Below, piece by piece: positions 35,221 through 45,340 of a stretch of DNA of 64,000 bases. Each line of letters starts with the position of its first letter. The stretch's first letter is position 1. The notes below the pieces were generated by a model. It saw only the letters and a list, made by a program, of their open reading frames with translations. It was not told the DNA's origin and searched no databases. Source of the DNA: Amphibalanus amphitrite (taxonomy: Eukaryota; Arthropoda; Thecostraca; Balanomorpha; Balanidae); NCBI RefSeq assembly GCF_019059575.1, contig NW_024881674.1, positions 539,001-603,000 of the forward strand. The letters run 5' to 3'. Position numbers and translations under genes: made by a program.

Positions 35221-38200
35221 CTACGCGGTTTCAATCTGAGCCCCATCCCCAACTGCCGCCTCCTTCGCTTCTTCATCGCCCTCTTTCGCACCCTTCAGCT
35301 CTTCTCCCTTATCTTCCTTTGTCTCTACAGCCACCTCAATTCCCGTCTCAGCCTTCTCTGCCGGCGCTGCCCCTGGGTCTCCAGCTCCAGTGGCTGACTC
35401 CGGCTCCGCCGTCTCTGGACCCGGCTCCTGGCCGCTCGGTGCCGCCTCCGTTGGCTGGGCGCCGCCCGTCACAACAGACTCGTTGGGCTCGTCAAAGAAG
35501 ATGATCTCCTCTGGGTCCGGCGCACGCGGCAAGAACTCCTCGCCAGGGAAGTGGGCGGTGAACAGGTCCCGTGCCTGGGGAAGAGAAGACACCCGTTATC
35601 AGACGGTCAGACGCCAATAAACGCCACTCTCTATTCACCACAGGAAGTTTGAATGACAGCTGAGTACACAGAGTAGACAAGACGTAAACATATATTTTTT
35701 TTTTCTAAGCAGTGAGTTAACACTCATTCCCTGGTGACGCAAGACTTCATAGGCTAAAACGTGACACATAATTGAGTTCGAGGCAGCCGAATAAAATAAG
35801 TTCATCTTTTCAAGCACGTACAGGGTGTCTCAAAAGTTCGCTTACAGGTACCAGCCATGCTTTTTTGTCAATAATTCTGAATCAACATGAAATTAACAGT
35901 CGAAATTTTGCATGGGCATTGGTAACAACCTTCCTCAAGCAGCTTCATTGTTTTCAAGCGCATTCGACCCTTCATGAGCTCACAAAAAGGGTTTACCTCT
36001 GACCATGGATCAGGCATGAAAATGGAGGTCGCATACTCGGGTCGGCTGAGAAACTCTCTGCTTCACGAGTAATGGGAATGGTTAGGTCGGAAATGACACA
36101 TGGCAAAGTGTCGGCGAGGATGAGTACAACATGATGGTCATCTAATAAAAACGGTGGCTAAAATTTTTGAAGGACAAAACAATGCGAGACTAACAGCGCT
36201 TTGAACGACCCTTGTACCGCAGCAGACTCGTGCTCCGGAAAGCAGCTGAAAATGCAGTCATAACTATTGAAAACTGACTAGAAGCTCACAGACAGAGGTT
36301 ACCCAGTTTCAAAAATTGCAGGTCATCATAAAATAAAGACAAAATATCATTTAAAATTGTTTATAATATCTATAACGCTAAATTTTGAGGGAAAATAATG
36401 CGAATAATCGTCAATGCTGGGGACAAGTGACCCTCCAAAACTGTCAATTAATGTAAAGTTTTATCTAACGAAGTTTCAAGAGGCAGATCTGGAGCAAATA
36501 GCTTTCTTTTACACAAAAAAATCCTGACAAAACCGCACGATGGACAGGTTTTGGCCGTTTACAAAGCAGAACCTCTCCTGAGGAAAACACTCCGGAACCC
36601 AGCAAAGGTCTTGGCATGGGGAATGACGAGCGTTCGGGATTTGCAAATTTTGCAAAATGTGTCTAAGAAACAGATGGCCGACACATTCTGCTACGATATG
36701 CTGCGAAACATTTGCCCCTGGCACTTCCCATTTGTTCAGGAATGGGGTTGTTTTGAAAAGGAAAATGGTGCTTGGGAGGTCGGCGCCAGTCATTCATGAA
36801 GGAGTTAGCGCCAGAGAAGACCTACAAAATACTCACGGATGGTGTCGATGCAAGCTATCGGCTTTCAGGGAGAAGCGGATGTTGCCGTGGAGCTCGTCAA
36901 ACCTAAATCCGACGCAGAAACTGCGGGGGATTCCCCTACAAGAGCTTGAAAGCTGGTAACCTTTTATCAGCCTCCGGCAGCTGACGGAGCGACGAAAATC
37001 GGTATGGGCAAATATTTTTGGAGATACAGCAAAGGGTTTGGTTTCCAACCTTCCGAATCAGTTGTCAAAGCATGCATATTTGTCTAGTGTACACACGGAC
37101 ACCAAAACCTTAGAATTTTGGCAGGTTCTTATATGCTTTATTGACATGAGAAATGTGTAAACGAACTTTTGAGACACCCTGTAGAGTGACACCCAAAGAT
37201 ATATCTAACAATTTTGAAAGACTATAAGAAACGGTACAAAACTACTCACTACTCAGCATTTCAAGAGGTTATTGTATGTTATAAAATACGAGTAACTATG
37301 TACGATATCCGAGCACACCACCAGACTGGACCCCAGCACCCACTTACCTCTTGCACGGCAGCATCAAACCCAATCGCGTCATCAGGTCCGCTGCAGAACG
37401 CCACATTATCCGGCAGTCCCTCCCCGTTAGCACCTCGGCCGCACCGCCTGCTGAAATACAGCGAGTAGAGCACCCTGATGGGCCGGGCCGTCTCCGGAGC
37501 GGGAGTCTCGTCCGGGTCCTCCTGGGAGGCGACAGCGAGCTGCTGGAGACGTGCCACGGCCGGAGCGAGGTCCTCTTCCGCCGAGCCGCGCGCCGCGCAC
37601 GTCAGGTGGATCACGTCTGTGGAGGTGAGGAGCGGGGGAGTTTAATAATGGGTCACGACTGACGACTCACGAATAGTCACTGTTTACTGAAAAAGCGAGA
37701 ATAAGTGAGTGTACTGTGTAGTGGGGTCACAAAGAGATGAGCTAGAATGATAGAACTGCTATAATGTTGAAATTTGCGCCGATAAAATTGGTAATTACGT
37801 CGTAAAACCGATATAATGCATTTCGAATTGCACCCATAAAAGGCTAATACAAAATGAGTCATGTGGCGACATGCACGTCTCGGCAACAAAAGCACTGCCT
37901 AATTCAAAACTGGCTATCAGCATCACTCAGCACCCATAGCTGGGCATTTCCCATATAACCAGTAACCACATCACCCGCGGTGCCCTCGTCATCTCCCCAG
38001 CCACTCACAGAGTCCGGCGGGCGCGGCGGAGGCGGCCGGTCCCGCCTGTAGCACGGTCACCGGTCCGGGATGGTCGTCACAGGCGGGTAGACGGATCAGC
38101 AGTACCTGGTCATCGGCCGGAGGGTACAGCGGACTGTGGGCACAGAAGACGGCGGGGGAGGGGAGACGTGTGAGTTGGAGAGCGGCAGAGGGTTGAATGT

Positions 38201-41200
38201 CTATGAGGAATCAAAGCGTCAGTGATTACTATGGTTAAGAGTTTTGAGAGCTAGCTGAGGGCCGTGACCAAAGAGGAGGGCCGATGGGTGGATAATATAC
38301 CCAAGAGGGGCAAGTCTGTGAAGCGATGTAATCACATCTCAGAAATATTTGCATTAAATCATTGTGCGAAAGACCGAGGAAGGACTCAAATATAAAATCA
38401 TAAATGCACGGATAAGTGAAACCTCGAAAAACTTCTGGAGCCTCCCAACGCTATTTCAGCCAAACTATAAAGAGGGTATACTAAACACAAGTACAATCAA
38501 CGACAATCCACGCCTACTCACCCGTCTGTGATGACGACCGCCCTCGACACGCCGTCCCCGCCCTCCACCGTCTCCGGTCGGTACGCGTCTTCTAGCACCA
38601 ACCGACGGCAGGTGAACCGCTGTCCGTCCGAGACGACGCCCGTCAGCGCTCCGTCCTCGTCGACAGTGACGGCCTCGACGCCGCGACTCAGGTGGTACAC
38701 GCCTCCAAACACCGCACACAGTCTGGCGGAGGGAGAGGGGTGGAGTCAGAGGCCTCCATATCGCGACTGAGATGGCACACGCCTCCAAACACCGCACACA
38801 GTCTGAACAGAGGGAGAAGGGTGAAGTCAGAGAGCGACACGTGGGTGCAGCGCATTCGGTAAATGACAAGTGGTAAGCAGATGGAATGGGTGGAAAGGAC
38901 AGCCTACCAAAAACACGAGGTCACGTGTTGTCCAATATAGGCCGGCCTAGAGAGAGCATCTGCTTTATGAAATTATAGATAACATTGCTGCCAGACCGGT
39001 GCGAGCGACTTTAGCGAGTGTCATTTGAGCGAACGTCATTTGAGCGAACCATTTTCAGCGACTGGCAACTTAGCGAATATCAAATTGAGCGACTATCAAA
39101 TATAGCGACTATCAATTTAAGCGAAAGCTATGTTTCAGCGACATCTTTTTCGTCGACTACAGTTTGAGCGACTGTCATTTCAGCGAAACACTTCATCGTC
39201 CCGTAACGGTGTATTTTTTTCTTTTCTTTTTTTCTTTTGCGAGCGTTCGAGCAACGAATGTTTCCGGAACTTTTCATGGTTATCCGGAACTGGATGGCGG
39301 ATGTCACGTTCAAAGTTCAGACAGTAAGCTCCAAATTTAATGCCACATTTCTCAAAAATTTCAGCGGTTCGATTTCACCCCCCCCCCCCCCCACCCCTGC
39401 TGTTTGCCAATAACGATGACCAAACGTTTGTTCAGAGATTCATATCGCTTGTGCTGTTTTTCGCGAAATTCCCCCGCTTGAATTTGGATCAGTTCCCCAT
39501 GTTGTAAAATTTGATCTTGCCCCAAGCACCGTACGAATTTCCAGATATTTGGGTGAGGTCCCTGAAACATAGACTGGATCCCCCTGTGCCATCCCTCGAG
39601 TTTATTATTGGTCCTTGGCATTCCTTCCATCGTCCTATCTATAGCCTCTAGAAAATCTACAGGGTCTTTCATAATGAATGTTACTTTTGAACGAGCTATT
39701 TCTCAGGACATATATGTTCCTCATGTAATATGTACCATCACATGAAACAGAAACACATTAGCGTTTTGGCACACACAACTTTCATTTTAATGCTCCCCAG
39801 GAATTTTCCACTGTATCGCCCTTAATTAAGGCACACGTTTCGGCCCTCTGACGAAGGTGTTGCACCCCGCGCCTCACAACGTCTGGGTCCAGGCTTCCAG
39901 TAAACCTCTCCACTGTGGTTCGCAGTGGATGGCTGCAGGAGGGTTTTGTCTCAGATCTGCCAATGCGACTCCCCAAAGCCAGTAGTCCAGCGGGGAGAGG
40001 TCAGGACTCAGTGGTGGCCATGGTCGCTCGGTGAGGCGGCTGATAACGCGCTCTTCGAGATTCTCGATCAGCCACTGGCGCAACAGCTGCCATGGTGTGC
40101 ACTGTGGCACCATCCTGCTGGAACCACAGGCCGTCTCCTTGAACCTTGTCCCTGACCTGAGGCAGAAGCATTCCTTGAGCAGCCTGAGGTAAGCCACCCC
40201 GTTCAGTGTTGACCCAGGGGAGAGCCAATGGATGAAGACTTGTCCGTCGACCGTAATCCGTAATGCGTTTTAGTGGTGTCGACATACTCTGCTTTTCCGT
40301 GAAGGAAAATTGGCGTTGTGAATTTTTTATTTTTTGGATCAATTTGCAACAATACGCATATAAAATTCACGCGGAAGTGATAAATTAAGAGCTCCTAACT
40401 AAATGTTCAAAAGTAACATTCATTATGAAAGACCCTGTAGAAGGAGGCCAGATATGTTTGTGGTTTCCAAGCTTAAAATAAAATTTTTAATTTGCCGCGC
40501 GCAGCTTGAAGCACATACCAAGCGGGTATTCCAAGGGCAAGAATTCCCGAAAAGTAGCAAATGATTGACTTCCATCGCGTTCGGTTTCGCTGTAATTGTG
40601 TTCGCTCAATTGGTCCCCTATTGACCTCCATGTATTCGCTCAATCTGGTTTCGCTGATTCTGGTCCTCGCTTAAGTTGATAATCGCTGTGATCGAATTCG
40701 CCGACTTGACAATCGCTGAAAAAGTCAATCGCTTAAATTGATAATCGCTGAAAAGGCTTCGCTCAAATGTCGTTCGCTAAAATGACGCTCGCTCAGGTGT
40801 CGCAGAACCCTGCCAGACACATAATCATAGACATCATAGAGGCCGCTCAAAGGCATGCAATCTTTCCGGCCATCAGTATTTAGAGGAAACGTTTCCGTCG
40901 AAAAACATAATAGCACCGGATAAAAGCCGCTACTAACCTGCAGAAGCACTGAGGAATTTCTCCACTACCGTACATAGGCCACAGGAACGGTGTGTTGCCA
41001 TAGCGACCGAGGCTGAGCAGAAACTTCTGCGTGGAACGCAACGCCTCGAGCGTCGGCGTCTCGGGCGTTACCATGGCAATGGCGTGGGTCACGTGGTGTG
41101 TGAGATTGTGCGTCAGACGGCGTGACTTGAGGAACTCGCTGAACGGTTTCTCCTCGAACCCTGCGCAGAAGAGAGCGAGGAGCTCATCAGTCAACTTGAA

Positions 41201-44200
41201 AGGCACCAATCAGTCGTCGTGACACTGGTAGTCGTTGCCGTAAAAATGTATCCCAACAAATATAATATCGATGACAGAAATCTCATGGCAAAGACCCAGG
41301 GATTACGTAGGTATTGTATACCATAATTTGACTTATAACAAATCCAACCGTACGGCTGAGCTGTTCATCCAAAGTTATTCCCTAAAAAGGATAAAAACAC
41401 TCACAGTCCTTCAACCAGCTCACCGGCATACTCCTCTGGGTGTTTCTCCAGTTCGGCGCAGAAGCTGAGCAGCTTCATGAGCAGCCGTTTCTCGACGACC
41501 GACACGTGCTTGGTGGTGAACACGTCGGCCCGAGAGCTGGGCACCGGCTGAAGGCGGCCTCCGAGCGGCGTCAGCAGCTGGCCCACCGAGCGGAACTCGG
41601 CGTACCGGGCGATACTGGAAGAGATGAGCAGCTCGACCAGCGCGCCGCGGCTGTAGAGAACCTGGGGACGGGTGGTGGGGTGATCAGTCACGAGCACGAT
41701 AGCGCCGCGACTGTAGAGAACCTGGAGACGGGGAGGGGGCAGGGTGAGCAGCGGGCACGGAGCGGCTCTACCAGCGCTTATGGGAAGCTGCCAGCGGCGA
41801 CAGCATGAGAACGGTCTGAAGAGGGGCTTGCAACTATTGCTATGGAGTCGTGATGTCTGATGCCAGTTAATGGATTATGAGCAAACCGGCCACGCTGATT
41901 CCATTATCACTAGTCAGTTTAGGCTTTAAAAATCGTATATTTGGAAATTCTATACTTTTTATCAACCGATCACTTAATTTTAGCATTGATTCAGTAACCG
42001 ACCAGACGCTTCAGCTGTCAACCGCATTACAAAAATATGACATATTTACAACCAGTAAAACGCCTTTTGGGCGACTAACGGAGCGAGCGAGAGGATGGGC
42101 CTTGCACGTGCGAAATTGCGAGGGGGTACCTCCAACTAACTTGTGCACTGCACCCTACTAACCGGTCTTTAGCGATGTGCCAAATTTCAGCGCAATCGGC
42201 CTAGCCGTTCTCGAGATCTGGAAGCGGCACACTGCACGTGCGCACGTGCAAGCGGGGTCCAAACTGACTTTTGCACGGCACCCTACTAACTGGTCCCCAA
42301 CCGTGTACCAAATTTGAGCGCAATCGGCCCAGCCGTTCTCGAGATCTGGGAGCGCCCCCTGCACGTGCGCACGTGCTGCAGCACCCCAACCTTAACACAT
42401 GCAGATGAATTATCTGATGGAGACCTAACTGTGTACCGAGTTTCAATTCAATCGGCCCAACCGTTGTGCCGTTATTGAGGTTGCAATTTTGGGGGTTCTT
42501 AAAAAAAATGTCCAACTTTACCACGCGCCACGTGCGGTGGTTGGCAAGAACGCATGGTGGCCATCACACCACAGAACTTTTACGTCCAAGTGACATTCAG
42601 TAAAGAAGACCGCTTGTCAATCGGATGTCCCGTTCCTATGATATTAGCTTTTGAAGAGCGTCCCCACGGCCGGCCGGCCGGCCGGCCGTCCGCTCATACT
42701 CAGGATTTTCCCTTAATTCAGTATGAGACTCCGCTCGCTTCGCTCGCTCCGTAACAAACTATCTCTTGCACGTGACGTACCTTCGGGGCCAGGTCAATGT
42801 TAAACCGCCGGGAGAGTTTCTTCATACGGTTAATCGTCCACTCCGGGATCTTCCTCGGAGCCGGCTGTGCCTTAACCGGCTCCTCCGGGGAAGCCGGAGC
42901 GGCATCTTCCGAGCCGGGCTCCTCCACGGACGCGGAGGGCGCCTCCGCAGTCTCCGGCGACTCTTTGGGAGCTCCCTCCTCCTCAGAGCTCTGAGCGGCG
43001 GGGGCTCCGGTATCCTGGTCCACCTGCCCCCCGAGCTGGTCCGTCACAGTTTCAGGGACAGTCGAGGTCACTGTTCGGTCACCATCTGCCGGAGGCTGGT
43101 CCTGGGTGGAGGTCTCGGCGCTCTCAGGCTCGGCTGGAACCGGCGGATCGCTGCTTTTGTCGGTCATCCACCGCAACGGAGACGCATCAGTCTCAGCTTC
43201 CCCCTCCCTGAGGACGAAAAAAATTGCTGAATAAGTTGCATTTACAGCAGTTTCGCAATAAATTTATGCACAATGAGAAGTGAATGAGGTAAGTAGTGTT
43301 TAGTTCAAGCTAAAATAATGAGCTTTGATACCTGACAACACAAAAGGTATGAAACTGAATTATAAGCAGCTGTTAACTTCGAAGGAACTGTTGTTAGGTT
43401 AGGTTAGGTAAGTTGCATCCGCACAACCTATCGGAATATCGAGCATCCGTTTATACATCTGCAACATCTCCCTTATACCACTAACTCAATGGCCCAGCGC
43501 TGCACCACGCCGTGCACCAGCCGTCTGTGCCGCAGTGGCCGGGTGCCGGGCTCGGCGGGTGCCGGCGGCGGGGTTTCGGCTCCGTCATCGCCGTGCTGTG
43601 ACACCCAGTCGAGGAGGGCAGTCAGGCCGAGCACGGCCCACTCGCCGCTGTAGTGGGTGTTCCTGGAGCAGCGACATGAACACAGAGTCAGTGCTCAGTC
43701 GGACCAAATATGAAGTAATTCTCCACTTGACTGCAGATGTTTGAGGTTATAATGTACATATTAGCTGGGCCAAATGCAGCCAGAAAAAACAGCAATATGA
43801 AAAGTTTGTAGACACCAAATGCAATTGCAAAAAGAAGCCTCATATAATATTGGTAAAAACACACAGACCGACCTGTCAATGTGAAGGACTGACTTGCCAA
43901 CACGTGCAGCAGCAGCAGCATAAATGGACTCCACCAGGCCTGAAAGCATGGTGTGAGTCAGCACAGTTCAATGCCCTTTTCATTTGCTGACATCAAATTG
44001 GTAGCCCGTTGCACTTCTACAGAAATGACAAAAGAAATATAAAGAAAAGTTGTTTTACTGTAACATTCTTCAGTTCCTTCACCCATATCATTTTATTACA
44101 TTGCACTTCAAGCAGAACCACACAATATCACTGAATCCCTATTCCCTCCACCCACCCACCAGGCACCCCCCTCCCCCCCAAAAAAAACGGCAAATCTGAG

Positions 44201-44256
44201 AAAAACATACCTGTCCCCACAACAATGGCCTCATAATCTGTAGGTAATTCTTCCAT
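35221..44256 (-). CDS. CHM: Rab escort protein (CHM/REP), 10 coding exons, 709 aa
   Basis: REP presents newly made Rab GTPases to geranylgeranyl transferase II and delivers them to membranes; it belongs to the GDI superfamily. Coding exons (minus strand): 44256-44211, 43939-43873, 43662-43479, 43203-42781, 41661-41424, 41160-40938, 38722-38522, 38133-38009, 37616-37348 and 35574-35221. Phases are consistent throughout, giving 709 residues against 653 in human. Conserved blocks are VGTG.VESI and GKSVLHIDRN.HYSGEWA (about 12-46), FNIDL..KVLYSRGALVELL (about 233-251), GRYGNTPFLWPMYGSGEIPQ then RLCAVFGGVYHLSR (about 370-407), and the C-terminal FCSGPD (about 576-581). Exon 4 encodes an acidic Glu/Pro/Ser linker where REPs differ from GDI. 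The C-terminus is another Glu/Ala-rich tail. The start MEELPTDYEAIVVGTG fits the family. The exon 3/4 junction uses an acceptor four bases inside CAGGGAG and is the least certain. An AG just upstream of the ATG may end a 5' UTR intron. Confidence 0.93.
35821..37181 (+). mobile_element. decayed mariner/Tc1 element in the last CHM intron
   Basis: TA at 35819-35820 and 37182-37183 flanks 20-base perfect inverted ends CAGGGTGTCTCAAAAGTTCG. At about 1.36 kb it has the usual size of a complete mariner-type element. Plus-strand pieces of the transposase remain: NPAKVLAWGMTSV at 36.6 kb matches the catalytic-core region around the second aspartate block, and LPWSSSNLNP near 36.9 kb resembles the PWPPxSPDLNP block. 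The frame is broken by stops and shifts in several places, so no active enzyme is expected. It sits between CHM exons 9 and 10. Confidence 0.85.
38682..38838. repeat. 80-bp tandem duplication over the CHM exon 7 acceptor
   Basis: Unit 38682-38761 holds the first bases of exon 7 and its splice acceptor. Unit 38762 to about 38838 repeats both with some 15% change, including a second acceptor-like TCTGTTCAG before ACTGTGTGCGG. Because 80 is not a multiple of three, use of the distal acceptor would shift the frame. Confidence 0.8.
38997..40809 (-). mobile_element. Mutator-like (MULE) element with 9-bp target duplication, in CHM intron 6
   Basis: CTGCCAGAC at 38988-38996 and 40810-40818 is the 9-bp duplication typical of Mutator elements. 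Both ends are long arrays of about 16-17-base units with an AGCGA core (39000-39200, and inverted at about 40590-40805), about ten per end. A minus-strand frame at about 39361-39658 keeps a transposase C-terminal signature (PRTNNKLEGWHRG, then PNIWKF) seen in MULE-domain proteins. Only about 1.03 kb belongs to this element, since a mariner is inserted in it. It is a truncated, non-autonomous derivative. Confidence 0.8.
39660..40437 (-). mobile_element. truncated mariner nested inside the MULE
   Basis: TA at 39658-39659 and 40438-40439 flanks perfect inverted ends that begin CAGGGTCTTTCATAATGAAT and continue to about 33 bases. Minus-strand transposase pieces survive in two frames: WFQQDGATVHT (second catalytic Asp block) and ERPWPPLSPDLSPLDYWLWG (third catalytic block). 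The N-terminal DNA-binding part is missing and a frameshift separates the pieces. It split the MULE frame at a TA in the sequence for LLLDFLEAID, so it is younger than the MULE copy. Confidence 0.88.
41641..41735. repeat. 60-bp tandem duplication over the CHM exon 5 acceptor
   Basis: The unit beginning CGCGCCGCGGCTGTAGAGAA at 41641 recurs from 41701 with few changes. Both copies contain a good acceptor (CCCCAG or CTCCAG before GTTCTCTAC). The distal acceptor (exon start 41721) would add 60 bases, that is 20 residues without a stop, duplicating VLYSRGA in frame. Confidence 0.85.
42076..42754. mobile_element. MITE-like element with three 125-bp tandem units, in CHM intron 4
   Basis: The ends T(A/T)ACGGAGCGAGCGA are inverted. 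Three consecutive units of about 125 bases (roughly 42107-42233, 42234-42361 and 42362-42485) share GCACGTGCGCACGTGC and CAATCGGCCCAGCCGTT. The right end lies about 25 bases from the exon 4 donor. A related piece is at about 49040-49345. Confidence 0.6.
43394..43408 (+). repeat. three TTAGG units
   Basis: TTAGGTTAGGTTAGG is three copies of the arthropod telomere unit, in a CHM intron. So short a run may be chance. Confidence 0.5.
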
Positions 44257-44600
44257 GGTGGTGGATATACTACCTGCAACATAATGTAACACTGTCAAGT
44301 GTCATATCAATATATGGCAATTGGCTTATCCATATGAATGAGTCATAAAATATTGTGATACTGATATGGAACAAAATGCAGCCCAGCATTAAGTTCTACT
44401 TTTCTTCTGTTGTCAACCCTCACAGGGAGAGTTATAGGTGAATGACTGTGGTCAACATACATCAAGGGAGTCAAAAGAACCCCTTCAACCTTCAGTTCTT
44501 CCTGAATAACCCGCATAACAAGCAGCTTGCAAGTTGCAACAAACTTTCATTTCCCTTGATCAATTTTACAACTTCCCTGATAATTCCTTGACCAACTTAA

Positions 44601-45101
44601 AGTGACCATTCCACCTTAACATTAGTTTTGAGTTGAGATAGCTGAAATGGGGTCCCTGGCTTCCACTTATCGGATTGAGCACCCACAGACCACAACATCG
44701 AGAAATCCCTCAAATTGAAAATATCTAATTCCAAAGTTGCAGCACTTTGGATTCAGAGGGGCTTATGCATTTGCATGCCCCCTCTGAATGTGTGACGTCA
44801 GCGCAGGTCTAATGATTTTAAATATTTTACTAAAACGTTTGGTAACATGCAGTGGTATAGTTATGCTGCTTTGAGCATAACAAGTGCAGCACTTTCAGCT
44901 GCACAAAACTGTTGCTTACAAATAGAGTCGCTAGGAACAGCGGAGATCCCAAAAAGTAAACAAAAGTAAAAGTCTAATATCTTGAAAACCGGTGAATATT
45001 TTTAAGTGAAATTTGGTAGGTATTCATTTTCATTCTTTCTGAACCGAGCGACATCACTTTCATGCCAATTCATTAACTTTTTTGAAGGTGGGAGGGTCCT
45101 G
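44601..45101. mobile_element. degenerate relative of the 30.1 kb TTAA MITE
   Basis: TTAA at 44597-44600 and CTAA at 45102-45105 bound ends AGTGACCATTCCACCTT and, inverted, GCAGGACCCTCCCACCTT. The right interior AACTTTTTTGAAGGTGG matches the 30.1 kb element. The weaker ends suggest an older copy. It lies just upstream of CHM exon 1. Confidence 0.5.
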
Positions 45102-45188
45102 CTAAGTGACCTCAACCTTTCGACTTGTGGCCACTTTCCTCATTCCTGAGACCATATTGCCAGGCCAGGAAAATGACATGAGGGCGGT

Positions 45189-45337
45189 GTTTCACGGGAC
45201 ACTGCTACCACGCTGCTATCAAATTGCGCGAGCTGACGTCACACTTGTGGTAGTGTTGGAGCAATGGGCCTGTTGATGTTTCCATGGAACCCAATTTGAC
45301 ACGTGTAAAAGCAGCGTGCTGCTATCACCGGTGAAAC
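45189..45337. mobile_element. short relative of the TGTTCACGG palindromic family
   Basis: The ends GTTTCACGGGACACTGCTAC and, inverted, GTTTCACCGGTGATAGCAGC are similar to each other and to the ends of the adjacent larger elements. No target duplication was confirmed. Confidence 0.45.
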
Positions 45338-45340
45338 AGG

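Noticed and set aside
43394-43408. Telomere or ancient chromosome-fusion site
   Set aside because: Only three TTAGG units inside a CHM intron, too few to claim it.
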